Assembly: GCF_035222485.1 (NCBI RefSeq)
Contig: NC_085925.1
Span: 2,790,001 to 2,854,000, forward strand
DNA: 64,000 nt
Reading direction: 5' to 3'
DNA from: Podospora pseudoanserina
Lineage: Eukaryota; Ascomycota; Sordariomycetes; Sordariales; Podosporaceae
The notes under the pieces were generated by a model. The model made no database searches. It saw only the letters and a program-made list of their open reading frames with translations, and was not told where the DNA came from. Positions 9,776 to 21,390 of the stretch are shown here, one piece after another. The translations under genes and the position numbers were made by a program. How positions within the stretch are numbered: the first letter of the stretch is position 1; every line of letters begins with the position of its first letter.

Positions 9776-11425
9776 TCACAACTTGAAATCGGCATTTGTC
9801 TTCTCCCATCCATCATTTGTCTCTTCCATCGCCGCCACCTTTTCCGACAATCTGACCTTCAAGCTGCGCGCCCTCTCCGTGCACAACTCATACATCGTCG
9901 TCAAATTAAACAACAAAGTATGCGACGACCGACCAGCATCCACCATTCCCTCCAACAATGCTCGTCCCTACAGTTAAAAACGTTAGCAACTCTCTCATCT
10001 CAACAAACAAAAGGAAAACACAACTCACCTCCTGCATCCTCCCCACATAAAGCAAACAAACGGCCAGATTTACCATCACCATCTCATCACCCTCTTCCTC
10101 CTCCTCCAACTCCCTCCACTTCGCCACCGCTTCCTCATACTCCCCATCCGCCATATCACACAAGGCCAAAACCACCTTCTCCCCCCTCGTGACCCTCCCT
10201 CCCCATTCATCACACAACCCCTCGCGGCATCCACATCCCCCAACCTCAACCAAAGCAACGCCCTCATCATCTCCATCTTCCCCCCATCCCCAACCTTCAA
10301 CCCCCTCAAGTGCTCCCCCGCCCCCTTCACATCCCCCATCTCCACCAACGTCCCCTGCAACCCTCACCCCAAATCCTCCAACCTCTCCCTCCACAGCTCC
10401 CGCGAAGAGTTATCATGCTCCCCCATCGCCTCACCCAACTTCACCCTCGCCTCCCTCGCCAGCTCATAATAACTCATCACCGCCCGCCTCAAATCCCCAA
10501 ACCCAATCGCCTGCAGTCGTACATTCAACACCCTCAACCCCCACGGAACAAGATGATGTGTCTTTCCCGACGTGGGATCCTCAGAGAGATAAAACGCGCT
10601 GTTCAGATCCCCCAACGCTTTCACTTCCTGCGCCGCCAAGTCGGTCGAGTTGATCAAGGTCAGGCAGGCCCACCGGGTGTACAGCAGGTCAAAAATCCTG
10701 ACGTGGTCCGACGGGTCCGGCTGCTGGGGGATGCGGCCTGTTCCGGTGAGGGTTTGCACGGCTGATATGGCGGCCGCGCGGAAGTGGCCCTTTTCCAAGA
10801 GTTCGGGAAGGGGGGTTTCGGGCGGCGGTTGCTTGGTTGAGTTGCGGAAGGCGGGGGGAATGTTGAGTGGGGTGAGGGGGTGGAAGATTTCGGGGCGGAG
10901 GAGGAAGGAGAAGTCTTTTGGTCGGAGGGGGGCGGTGCTGCCTGGGGGTGGCCGGCGGGGAGTTCCTGGTGTCGGGGAAAGTGCTGGGGAACGGGGGAGG
11001 GGGGAAGCAGCGCGGGGGGTGTGAGAGGGGTGCATTCTGGGGGTTGGCTGAGGGATGAGCTGTGGGTTGGGGGATTGGGGGGTGGGTGCTGGGGTTGTGG
11101 TGGTTGTTGATGATGATGATGGTGGTGGGATGGTGGTTGATGGTTGGGAGGTTGCTGGTGGTGGGGCTAGCGGGCTGGTTGGGGGGGACGGAAAGAAGGA
11201 TGGGTTAGTTGTTATGTGTTGAGATGTGAGAGAAGAGTTAGGTTACGGAGGAACTCACTCGGCGGCGTCGAGCGGACCTTTGGTGGAGGAGCGAGGGCGG
11301 GTGGCTTTAGAGTTTGGCAGGTCAGGACCGGACACAGATGTCAAGTGACGGTGGCTGGACGTACCTTTGACGGCCGACCGGGTCCGTTTGTGGCCCTTGC
11401 CGTCTTCTGGTTGTGTCTGATCCAT
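9776..11425 (-). CDS. TRAPPC12-like TRAPP complex subunit
   Basis: Exons 11259-11425, 10029-11174 and 9776-9967, with introns of 84 and 61 bases. After a disordered Pro/Ser/Thr N-terminus the helical repeat part reads FLLRPEIFHPLTPLNIPPAF, PLPELLEKGHFRAAAISAVQ, LLYTRWACLTLI and LRRAVMSYYELAREAR; the last exon has LFNLTTMYELCTERARSLK. This is the TPR pattern of TRAPPC12-type subunits of the TRAPP tethering complexes that act on Golgi and autophagy membranes. The middle exon carries three one-base slips at C runs on the plus strand. Runs 10367-10370 and 10352-10355 compensate each other, giving DLGVRVAGTLVEMGD instead of an in-frame TGA; a third at 10218-10221 moves the frame to KVVLALCDMADGEYEEAV. 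Outside these the frame is clean, so I treat the gene as intact with likely assembly errors. Confidence 0.72.
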
Positions 11426-12056
11426 TGTAGTGTTTGGCAAGTGCCTGGTGGTACTGATAATGGAATGTTGGGGACGATTCGCAGTGTAAACCAGGGGACG
11501 GAACTGGAGTGAGGTTGAGAACGATGGGGCTGGTGGGGCAACTTGCCATGCCTCATGACAGCTGCGTCTGGCCGTCAGCACTGAAATCGGGCCGCCACGA
11601 CAAGATCATGGACACTGTGAAGTGAAATGCCTATGAGGTATCTTTTGAGGTTTATTAATTATCTTTCAAGGTATATCAACTATTTAGAAGGTAGAAGGTC
11701 TGCTAATACTTGTTTGAAAAGGCCTGTCAGCTATATTTTGAGGCCTATCAACTATCCTTTTTCAGGTCTATTGCTATCTTCCAACGTCCATTAACTATTA
11801 TTAAAAGCCTGTCAGTTAGGTTCAAAGTCTCGATAACCGTGTTTTGTCCACGACGTACATGGCAACTGCCACTGCCTACATTACCTCTCAACCTGCCCTC
11901 CGTCGTCCGACAGCAACATGAGCCAGAGGATTTCTGCACACCTGGCTCTTTCACAACTTTCCAACCTACCAACTTAGCCAGGCATCACATTCATTCATCA
12001 AAACACACATTCGTTCATCAGCACATCATTACAAACAACTATTAGCGCCCATCGTC
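11426..12056. promoter_or_regulatory. Divergent intergenic region with degenerate repeats
   Basis: Between the starts of the TRAPPC12-like gene (minus) and the coiled-coil gene (plus). Its central part is AT-richer and repetitive (separate entry). The last 100 bases before 12057 are C/A-rich without ATG, as expected of a fungal leader. Confidence 0.5.
11633..11840. repeat. Diverged 21-base tandem repeat
   Basis: About eight imperfect units of roughly 20-23 bases follow the pattern AGGYCTATCAACTATNTTT. Clear copies start near 11649, 11669, 11720, 11741, 11764, 11784 and 11805. AT-rich against its GC-rich surroundings; no coding frame. Confidence 0.7.
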
Positions 12057-13828
12057 ATGGATCACGATCGCCATGCCCGACGAGAGTGGAATCACCGTTC
12101 GCGGGGTTACAAAATGGAGGGCCCTGTTTCCGGAATGATCGAAACTCTCGAAAGTGGAATAGGTGCCGACAAAACGCACCATGTCGAGATGAAACGGAAC
12201 CTCCACTCGGCTTTCGCCATGCATTCGTCCATACATCTAGCCGACCAGCGGGGCGGTTTCGATGAGCGTTGTCGAGACCCCGGCCTCCTCGACAAAATCA
12301 TGACTCCACCGCCCATTGGCGCAGGCGACTTGTTCCCCGGGTGCCATGTATCAAAGTATGCGTACGAGGAGTGGGATGTCGACGTCAAGGACACCATCAC
12401 GATGCAACTTTGTTTCGAACAGCCCAATCACTTAGGTTTGCCACCGGAGGCTATCACAGCCAATTTGGCGGTTGAGCTGTCTCCTCCCGCACCGCCCAAC
12501 AGAGAGGGAGCGAAGTGGGAAAGGCATCGATACGGGCAGGTTTGGTTCCGGTTCAGCCTGAGCATGGAGACCGACATCTTCAACATGGTGACCAAGAGTC
12601 TGGACTTGCCCGGGGAATTACGAGCCATCAGGAAACTTCTCGCCACCGCCGACCTGTTGGTGCAAGCAGCAGCTGAGAATACCATACATTGCAACTATGG
12701 GAACAGACCTTGGTAGTTCCAACCCGTCGTGGCGCCCTCTGGGGCATCTAGCAATGCGCCTGATACCTCCTGCAGTAGAGCCGATGTCGTTTCCGCTGAT
12801 ACGGCTGCTGCCACTACAGCACTGGTGAACCTTCAAGGGGCTGGGGATCAAGAGGTGGCGAAGTTGACGGCCGAGAGGGACAAGTTCAGAAGTGATTGGG
12901 CGATGCTATCGACAGAGATACGAAACTTGAAAATTAATCTGGCCGTCGAAAAAAACAGCGCGGAGACAACAGAGAAGAAGTTGGAGAAGGCAGAGAAGGG
13001 GCTGGAGAAGGTAGTCGAGGAGAGGGATAGGTTGACGTCAAACTCCGAAAGGCAGGCCAAGCAAATCACAGCCCTGAATTATGCTCAAGTAAAACTCAGG
13101 AATGAGAACGCAAAACTCAAGGAGGAGCGGACAGAGGCGCAAAATACAAAGAAGAAGTTGGAAAGAGAAGCCAAAGACCTCAGAGGGAAGAACGCCGTCT
13201 TGGAGGGAGATCGGAAGGCCGAAAAGGACAGGCAGCAGAAGGCTCGTGAGGAGGAGGACATGAAGCAGAAGATGCTTGATGCCAGAGAACAGAGCTTTTG
13301 TGAATGGGAAAGGTTGCTCGAGCAGAGGGAAAGGTCACTGGCCGAGAGGAACACCATGAACCCAGAATCGCATACCCAGATGTCTTCCGAACATATCCAG
13401 CAACAGCCTCAACCTTACCCTGTGGGCCCGAACAGTCGCCAGTTCTACGCAGCTCTCGAGACATTGCGGTATTGTTTTCACCAAAACATGAATGCTGTGT
13501 CCTGGCAAGAGCAGCAGCTTCGGCAGAGCCACCAGGAGCTTGAGCAGAGAACTCAAGAAATGCAGCGCACTTGGGGTGCCCAACTCAAAGATCGGACGGC
13601 CCTGGAAGTCGAACTCGAGAGGAGGGAGAAAGGGCTGCAGAAAAAGAGCTAGACCTGGAAAAGGCTGCCTGGGACCTTGCAGCTAAGGCCAAGGGCGCGC
13701 CTCAGCCGCAGCAGGAGGCCCTTCAGAATGGGACTTCTCAAGCAGACAATAACACCATTCCGGAGAAGCCTTTCCGTCCGATTCCGGCATCTGACAATGC
13801 GGCAAGTGAAAGAAGGCAAAGCATTTGA
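12057..13828 (+). CDS. Coiled-coil protein of unknown function
   Basis: Exon 1 is 12057-12712, the intron is 12713-12775 (63 bases, GTAGTT..CTGCAG) and exon 2 continues to 13828. The intron contains a TAG in frame, so the unspliced message ends after 219 residues. The N-terminal 200 residues match nothing I recognise and include a possible folded part (WDVDVKDTITMQLCFEQ, YGQVWFRFSLSMETDIF). From about residue 265 the protein is a long heptad-rich coiled coil (LEKAEKGLEKVVEERDRL), then a Gln-rich patch and more helix. Near 13641 the frame reads GLQKKS-stop, but the next frame continues as ELDLEKAAWDLAAKAKG to a stop at 13826-13828. One more base in the A run at 13641-13645 or the G run at 13632-13634 would join them. 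I infer a homopolymer miscount; a genuine early stop remains possible. Confidence 0.6.
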
Positions 13829-14234
13829 GAAAGGTGACTGTTGTTTTGGTTGGGGGTGCTTGTGTCGATGATATGTGGAGCAAGGATGGAAGGATTGGGT
13901 GGGTTATGGGGTAGCGATTGGAGATAGCGGATAATGAAGAATTGTTTGTTTGTTTGTTTATGTGAGTTGTTGTGCGATGTGAACAGAGCGAGGGGGGTGT
14001 TTATTTTGTCTAGTTATTACGTCTATCCAAATGACTTCGAGGATGGCCCCCAAAAACAATAGTATCTATCATCACCGGGAAGAGAAGATTTCCAAAAACA
14101 GAACACAGCCCAAAACCAGACGCCAGAATACCAAACACCAAACACCAAACACCAACGGCACCTCTGAAAATGTCTATCAGTCCCTCATGAAAAGCACCGC
14201 CTCTTCCTCTTGTTCAGATCGAGATGAGCGTCGT
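13829..14234. other. Intergenic between convergent genes
   Basis: 3' flanks of the coiled-coil gene and the small secreted protein gene. A short TTTG repeat near 13942-13960 and an A/C-rich tract (AAACACC repeated) at 14125-14155 are seen. No gene. Confidence 0.5.
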
Positions 14235-14471
14235 CTAAAAGCTGCTGCAGTGAGCCCGCGTGGTGTCAGCCTGGAAACAAGCCCCGTCTCCTTTGCACTG
14301 GGAGGAAAGCTCCCAGACGTTGGCCACGTTGCAGACATAAATGGCGCCGTCGGGGGGCGGGGCGCCGAACTGGTTCCCGCAGGCGAGGTTGCCGGGTGTT
14401 GTGCACGAGGCTGCCAAGCTCAGGCGGACAAGAATGGCGAGGAGGAGAGCCGTAGAAGGGTTTGAGAGCAT
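14235..14471 (-). CDS. Small secreted six-cysteine protein
   Basis: Single exon, 78 aa. Residues 1-20 are a clear signal peptide (hydrophobic ALLLAILVRLSLA ending Ala-x-Ala-like). The mature 57 residues hold six Cys at 23, 31, 47, 59, 65 and 75, spaced C-x7-C-x15-C-x11-C-x5-C-x9-C, enough for three disulfides. Size, signal peptide and even Cys number fit fungal small secreted proteins, a class that includes effectors, antimicrobial peptides and wall-binding proteins; none of these is shown here. The gene stands alone with its own promoter (TATA-like element at 14680-14687). I do not recognise the family. Confidence 0.75.
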   Translation of the reverse strand: MLSNPSTALLLAILVRLSLAASCTTPGNLACGNQFGAPPPDGAIYVCNVANVWELSSQCKGDGACFQADTTRAHCSSF

Positions 14472-15314
14472 TTTGAATATTGGGAAAGTTGATGACTAGA
14501 GTGAAGCTGGTGAATAGGGCAGTAGTTGTGTTTGCTGGGTATGCGGTTGGTGTTTTTTTTTTCTTTTTTTATAAACAAAAAAAAAAAGGGCGGGGGAGGG
14601 ATGGTGTTGATGGATGGCAACTGGGGGTGGGGAGAGGGGGATGGCTGATAAATAGGGACATGCGAAGATTTGTTGTAGCTATTTATACGGTATCATCTTG
14701 TTTAGGTAGATATTGGTTGTTTCTATATCGAGAGACCACCGGTGCGACCAAGACGGACCGGTGTTAGGCCAAGCTCAATTACAATTCGGAAGTTTTGCGT
14801 TCACGAATGCAACTCCCATGGCGTGTTCCACACTCTTGAGGAGCAGTAAAGTGTAAGGCATTCAACAGACGTTAGGAGGAAGCTGGAGAGAGGTCCGGTG
14901 TTTCAAGGCGGCGCGGTCCATCAAAAATCGTCAAGATATATCCAAGCGGGTATAGAACCGATGGAAATTTGGATGGTGTGCCTCGGGAGGCAAAGTCAAC
15001 GCCTCAAGGCGCAAGATGAAGCCGGAAGCATCTTTCAACCACCCCAAAAACACAGCTCGCAGGTCATGAACATCTATTAAAGGAGTGTAAAGCTTTCAAG
15101 TGGGTATATAAGCGAACGTAAAAAGCAGAGAGAGATGTAAAAAAGGACTGTCGTGGGCCGTTCCTGCGCCACCAAAAATGTCAAAGACGTGCCGTGATTC
15201 CGTAAAAAAAAAAGTCTATATATACGCAACCATAAATATCCAACCCTCCGCCGCGCTGCCCGAAAACAAAGAGGTAAAACAACCGACCAAAAACTCCAAG
15301 AGTGGTGGGTCAAG
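14472..15314. promoter_or_regulatory. Promoter of the small secreted protein and flank
   Basis: On the minus strand a TATAAATA element (14680-14687) lies about 210 bases before the ATG. A long T run facing an A run at 14551-14588 lies in the likely leader and could fold into a weak hairpin. The rest, to 15314, is the 3' flank of the rhodopsin-domain gene; no gene seen. Confidence 0.5.
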
Positions 15315-16667
15315 TTAGTCCCGAGTGATGGTCCACTTTGTCGAGACGTGGATGGCCGAGGGTTCGGTTGGGGAGCCGACTTCTGGGTCAGGGCGTGCTG
15401 CTGTTGACGTTGTCAGCTTGCGTTCAGAGCACCCGTCGTTGTTGCTGTCCGAGTCGCGGTCTTTGTCGTCCTCCTAATGCAAAATCGGTCAGCATCAATT
15501 GTTGGGCTGGAGTCGATGGAAGATACAACAAACATACCAACTCGATCCAAGCATTGTAGTTGCCCTTGACTGATGGTAATGGCGTGGCCTTGCCGCTTCG
15601 TGCGCCTTGGCCTGTGCTGGGGTCGGCATAGCCAGAGTTGTCGGCGGACGACTTGTACTTCTTTCTCCACCGAGTGTAAAAGGGCCGGAGCATCGGAATG
15701 TTGATGCAGATGCCAGCAAGCATGAGTTCGATGCTGCAGAGCATAAAAGTGGTGAAGGAGGTGCCGGTGAAGTTGCCAACCATGTCGATGACAAAGATTT
15801 CACCAAAGCGGACGAGGCCGATAACGACGCAACTGGACATGCAGTGTTAGGCTGGGACAAACATTGGGCGAGGGAGGGAATGTTGCATACGCGAGTCCGA
15901 TGGCAAAGCACGAAGCAACGGCAACCTTTTCTGTCGTCCTCATTTGCAGTGACCAAACCGTCCGCATGGGTAGGACGATGATCATGAGGTCAGTCAAGAT
16001 GTTGGTCATGATGACACACTTCAGCACCAAGATTTGGTCCATGCATTTGCCAATACGCATCAGTGTCCACTGTTGCTCAATGGGGTCGCAGAGGAAGGTC
16101 AAGACAAAGGTGAAAATGATGGCCCAGGCTATGCAAATGCCCGAGACGATCCAGATCCAAACCTTGAGATGTACGGAAAAGGCGCGAAGGTAAAACCACA
16201 GCTGGCTCATCTTGAGGGCAAACAAGGCCCAGACGTAAACGATGGTGAAAATGAAGGTAATCTTCATCATGAACTCCAGGTTGTTCATGACTGTGACTTG
16301 TCAGTACAGCGGTCCATCGCTGGCAGTCTTGCATACGGACTCACGTGTGGGAAATAGCGGGGAGTCTGGGACCATGTCGTGCCCTACACCTGAGGAAAAG
16401 ACTGCAGCATTGAACCCGATGGTGGTTCCAGTAAGGCACTGTTCAATTTGCCCATGGTTAGAACCTCTCGGCCACGGCAGCATCCCCCCAAGAAGCACTC
16501 ACAAAGGCAGCGACAGCCAGAACATCATCGAGTCCGAGCCCGATTCCCCTGTGTCGAGCAACCACCCTGCCGGCAACCACAAACCCAAAGACGACCCATA
16601 AAAAAGATATCGCAATCATGGCGTCCCGGGCCCGGTCGACCATGGGGATGTTTATCCTTTCGCCCAT
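15315..16667 (-). CDS. Fungal rhodopsin-domain seven-TM protein
   Basis: Five exons, 370 aa: 16503-16667, 16345-16438, 15891-16290, 15538-15832, 15315-15473. Phases agree at all four junctions and every intron has GTRNGT/GTATGY donors and AG acceptors. Helices follow the fungal rhodopsin domain used by Pth11-related and SAT3-type integral membrane proteins: an opening AMIAISFLWVVFGFVVAGR, GLDDVLAVAAF, an extracellular GVGHD, ALKMSQLWFYLR, a CDP loop and TDLMIIVLPMRTVWSLQM. No N-terminal CFEM domain is present. The C-terminal 90 residues are polar and acidic (EDDKDRDSDSN), probably cytoplasmic. Relatives are candidate G-protein-coupled sensors, but coupling and ligands are mostly unproven. The family is sure; the role is not. 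Confidence 0.87.
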
Positions 16668-18940
16668 CGTTCCTGTGTGTCTGTGGTCGCCCTTCCTCTG
16701 AAGCCTCCTGTCAAAGAACCGCCTGTGAAATCCAACAATCGCAATGGGGTATGGTAGGGACCGTCCGTGTCGTGCCGTAAAACAAACAAAGGAGCGTGAC
16801 GAAGAGTTGATCTGAAGAGCAACCGTCTGTGCTTGGGCACGAACCGTGGGATCAAAAAGTATTTTAAACGAGCGACACGAATGGCAAGGAGCAAGGAAAG
16901 TTTTCAAGTGCTCATCTGTGAGCAGTGATCAGCATCCTCCCCAGAAAGACGTTATGGGTGCTTCTTCTCAAACACAACCCCCGTCGCGATTTTCGGCTTC
17001 GGCTGGGAGGCGAAGGAAGAAGGCGTCAACGTTTTTTTCTTCTTACGGTCATTCTGGAAGAGGCCCTGACTGATACGGTGTTGCAGTGCATTTCCCTCCC
17101 AGCAGCTCCCCATCATCTCCGCCGACAGGGAGCTGTAATGAAGCTGGGCAAATCAAGGAGGCCGGAACGGCACCCGGACTAGCCTCCGGAGACGCGACAG
17201 TGCTTTTTGTTCTGGGCCTTTTCCTGCCGGTCGGTCACGGAAAGCAGGTAGGTGGCATATGGCCAATGCTGATGAGACAAAAGCTGATGTTGATGCCCCC
17301 GGGGCTCTCGGCCCAGTTCCGCGTGGAAAAGACCGGCGCTGGAGCGGTCGGTCTTGGTATTCTCTTGGCGGTGGGAAGAGCGGGCACTTGGAGCTTGATA
17401 GGTGGCTCTTTTCGCGCTGCTGATGGAGCTCGTTTCATGCACTCCCCTGCTTCTTGGTGGCATTTCCGGTTTTCGCTCAAAATGTCGTGGGCAAATTCCC
17501 TGACCAAAATGCAAATTTGTGGTTCGGCAGATGGAGCTGGGAACATGGTGGTAACACCAGAAAACGGCTGGCTTGGCGGTCGTCGAAGAATGTCCCGACC
17601 GACTGGAACCGACACAATCCTTCAAGATCTTTGGCAGCGGCTGGACGCCACATGTTTCTCCCTCTGCCGCATGCCCCATCACCAACAATCCAGCAGGTCG
17701 GGTTCGTGGATGGCGCCATGGGCAAATGAGAGAGAGGGTTGAACCGTGTGAAGAGTGAACACAAGTTCTTTTTCCCACTGGGAACTTGGACAAAACGGCG
17801 GGGAGAAGGCCGGTGGAGAAAGCGGATTGGTCAGTTGCTCCACTCGGCAACACGGCCACTAAGTGCCGCTGCGACCCGCTGCACTAGTGCTGCTTGGCAC
17901 ATCCTTCGACTCTCGGCGGCTCCCCGAATACTACAAGGTTCACCTTTTGATTTTCATCAGCGGTCGAAGCCGCACCTCTCGACGGATACGGCAACGGCCA
18001 CTTTTTCTCATATCAATCATCTCGCGCTCTTCGCTGCCGTTTTGCCATCCTGGTCCCGCTGATCCGGACAGGACAACTGATCGTCAGGGTCCAGACATCT
18101 GAGACACTCTCCAAGTTGCCAAACCTGAAAGACGCCGAAAGTTCAACCGCCACCAAAAGCATCGTGAGTCCCACCTCTCGATACAACATTTTAACCAAGT
18201 TGCCCCCACCTCGCTTCGGCTTTGCAGCAGCACGCATTCAGGGGCACGACGTGCCAGGCTCACCTCCTCACCTCCCCTTCACCCCCATTTCCTCGGAACT
18301 CTCCTGTCACCCAAGCCGGAACCCATGCTGACAGCCCACACCCTTCAGCCTCGTCCAATCTTGTCATTGAAAACCATCTTTCCGTCACCATTGCTCTCGC
18401 CAGCAACACCATCATGGTTGTTCTGATGTATCTGCCGGCCACGATGGCGGAATATGCTTTTCACGTGGAGGCGGCCTTTGCGTGACAAGCCATGTCACAG
18501 AACAACTATTGAACCCCAGTGCCAGCGAGGTGGTCGTGATCGACAGCCCAGGCAGAACCAGAGGAGACTCCTGCCCGGTTTTCTCGGAGTCTCTTCCCGC
18601 ATCCGGTTTAACCAAGTGGGCCACCACTTTGCTAAATATGCTGGATGCCAGTTAACAGCACATAACTCACTACTCTCACCTCCACGTCGCCGTCAGTCTC
18701 CAAGATGGCGGGTCTCGTGTGCTTCTTTCGATCTAGCAACTGATGAAAAAGCGGAGTCGCGGTGAGGGATGTAAGACCTAGTGTGGTGATAAGGAGTAAC
18801 TGTCAGTTTTCAAAGTGGCATGCATGGAGCCCTGACGAGGAGATCTCTCCCTTTTCCAGCTCCCCGGGACGCTTTCCTCTCTTCTTATTTCTCCTGGGTT
18901 CTTCTTTGATTCTCCAAACTGCTGTGCCCCAGCTCGGCAG
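16668..18940. other. Long divergent intergenic region, no gene seen
   Basis: 2.27 kb between the rhodopsin-domain gene (minus) and the P450 gene (plus). Several frames of 80-225 codons exist on both strands, but they overlap, lack domain-like patterns and disagree with one another, so I call none. The region is GC-balanced with no evident repeats. Confidence 0.5.
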
Positions 18941-20654
18941 ATGGATGACGGGATTCCTACGACATCAACCATGGAGTCGAAACATATGTCAGGCATTTTG
19001 AGTGCTGACGGCCTCAAGTCGGCCATCACCCTCACCTCCGTTTTGTCAGTGGTTGGCGTTTGGCTCGGCTACCGCATCCTTGTTTGCCTGTACAACATCT
19101 CGCCCTTCCATCCTCTCTCCCGCTTCCCCGGGCCCAAGATCGCGGCTGCCAGTTACGCGTATGAAGCCTACCATGACTGGATTCGCGGGGGAAGATACGG
19201 CCCCAAGATTCAGGAGATGCATAAGCGCTATGGTAAGTCAAATAAACAAGCCTCCCAAAAAGAAACAACACTCGCTTACCAGAGCACCCTACATCCAGGC
19301 CCAATCGTGAGAATCAACCCGGATGAGCTTCACTGTTCCGACCCCTACTTCACCGATGAGATCTATGCCGGTCCTGGACGCATCAGAGACAAATGGCAGC
19401 ATCAGCTCAACACGGGTGGCGCCGGCCCTGTTTCCGTGACGGGCTTCTCGACTGTTCCCCACGAGCTTCACCGTTCGCGCAAGGGTGCCCTGTCCAAGTT
19501 CTTTTCCCGCCAGCAGATGTTCAAGCTCGAGGGGGAGGTGCTCGACTTCTGCCACTTGACGATTGACAAGATGCTCCGCTGGTCTGGGAAGGAGGCTTTT
19601 GACATCAAGGAGGCCTTCAACTGCTTTACCGCCGACGTCATTTCCCAGTATGCTTTTGGTGAATCCATGGGCTTTATCGCTCAAGAACAGTGGGAGCCCA
19701 ATCTTGCGACATGGACCGGCTCCTTCATGAAGAGTGCTTATCTGATGAGGCACAACGCCCTGGTCCGCAAGATGACGAACGTGATGCCCCTCGTGGCTGA
19801 TTATTTGGGCGAGGATATCAAGAACGTGATGCACCAGATGGGAACTGTCATCCCTGGCTACATCAAGGCGTCTCTGGATGACCCTAACGGCGGCCGTGTG
19901 TTTGCTGAGCTTGTCAAGTCCAAGGCTCTCCCTGCGGAGGAGATGACTATGTATCGTCTCTCTGGTGAGGGGTTCAACTTTTTGCTTGCCGGTACCGAGA
20001 CCACCGCGGTAAGTTCATGTCCCTGGCTTCTACCTGCCCTGTCCGCTAACATGGTTCAAGGCCACCCTGTCCGTCATCACATTTTGGCTTCTCCAACAAC
20101 CCGAAACCTACAGAAAACTGATGGATAACCTCCAAGGTCTGACACCGACCAACATCAAGTGGGCCGAGCTCGAACAGCGCCCGTACCTCTGGGCCATTGT
20201 CCACGAATCCCTCCGCATGATGCCCGGTGTCTCGCACAGATCGGCCAGAATCGCCCGTACCGAGGACCTGGTGTACCGCACCCGGGATGGCAAGACTGAA
20301 TGGGTCATCCCCAGAGGCACTCCCATCGGCATGACCAGCATGATCAACCACTTCAACGAGGAGCTCTTCCCCAACCCACACTCCTTCTCCCCGGAGCGGT
20401 GGTTGATTGACGGAAAGCCAAACTACAAGCTGCAGAAGTTCTTGATTGCCTTTGGCAAGGGCAGCCGGTCGTGCATTGGTGAGAGCTTGGCCTACTGCGA
20501 GGTGTATCTCATGACTGCCCTGATCGCCATGCGCATCATTCCAAGGGCCAAGCTCGTCAACACCACGTATGAGGACAACATCAAGTACGATCATGATTGC
20601 ATTGTGCCTTATTCCAGAAACGGTCCTGTCACTGTCCATGTGCGGATCCAGTAA
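18941..20654 (+). CDS. Cytochrome P450, trichodiene oxygenase-like
   Basis: Exons 18941-19232, 19299-20008 and 20061-20654 give 531 aa, a normal class II P450 length. In order: an N-terminal membrane anchor (about residues 25-50), the proline hinge HPLSRFPGPK, helix-I motif AGTETTA (at the second splice), the ExxR motif ESLR, PERW, and the heme-binding loop FGKGSRSCIGESLAYCE with its Cys ligand. All residues needed for catalysis are present. The sequence style resembles fungal trichodiene-oxygenase-like (CYP58-type) enzymes, but the substrate cannot be inferred. Intron 1 (66 bases) is stop-free and a multiple of three. The start could also be the ATG at 18971. No terpene cyclase, PKS or NRPS is in the window, so membership of a biosynthetic cluster is not supported here. 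Confidence 0.9.
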
Positions 20655-21390
20655 GGGTTGGACACATGAGGAGACAGAAGAAGAAGTAGAGAGAGACAAG
20701 AGTACACGACGTGTTGTCAACGGGGGCGCATCCATGCGCTGGTCACATGACGAGGGAGCGCATATATCGGCCAAATATATCAGCCAAACACACGGGCGCT
20801 GATAGGTAAACAACATAGCACGATCTATAATAATTTACTAATTATCCCAAAGTCAAGTCGGAATACATCGGCAAGCAGCAGAGAGGAGACAGCCGAGCTA
20901 CCCCAGTGGTCTGGGCCTGGCTCGGAGTTGCCTCGGGACATGTCTGCACGTGCGATGCAATGCCAAACCTAATACGTCTCTGCACGGCCATGACGGCCTA
21001 GGCTCTGTTGGATCTTTCCGCTTCCCCTCTTCGTCCTCTTGTTGATTCCAGCCATCTCATTGCCACGCTCGCCAGAGCCAAGCCAGCCATCGTGTTTTCC
21101 CCGGCAAACGTCCATCTGATTCAACAATCTATCTTCCATTTGACGCAGATAATGCTAGAAAGCAACAGGCATTCGAATACAATCGTCACCACCATCAGAC
21201 TGGACTTCCGGCGACGCCACCCCCCCCCTCCCTCTTCCCCCCGTGGCCGCCTTAGGTATCAGGGGGCCAGCATTTAAGGGGGACCCCGAGCAACTTGCTA
21301 CACATCGTGAGATGTCACGAAAGAAAATCCCACCTGTAAACAACACAACAACTTTTATATTTGTTCGATAATGGCAGTATCGTGTCCACA
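20655..21390. other. Intergenic, P450 terminator and 7-TM promoter
   Basis: Holds a 13-base direct repeat (20762-20774 and 20775-20787, ATATATCRGCCAA) about 110 bases after the P450 stop. An out-of-frame ATG at 21371 precedes the 7-TM gene start by 20 bases and its frame overlaps that gene. No separate gene. Confidence 0.5.

Noticed and set aside
17179-17859. 226-codon minus-strand frame in the long gap before the P450
   Set aside because: Overlaps several equally long frames on both strands, has no domain-like pattern and no splice partner; consistent with chance in a GC-balanced stretch.
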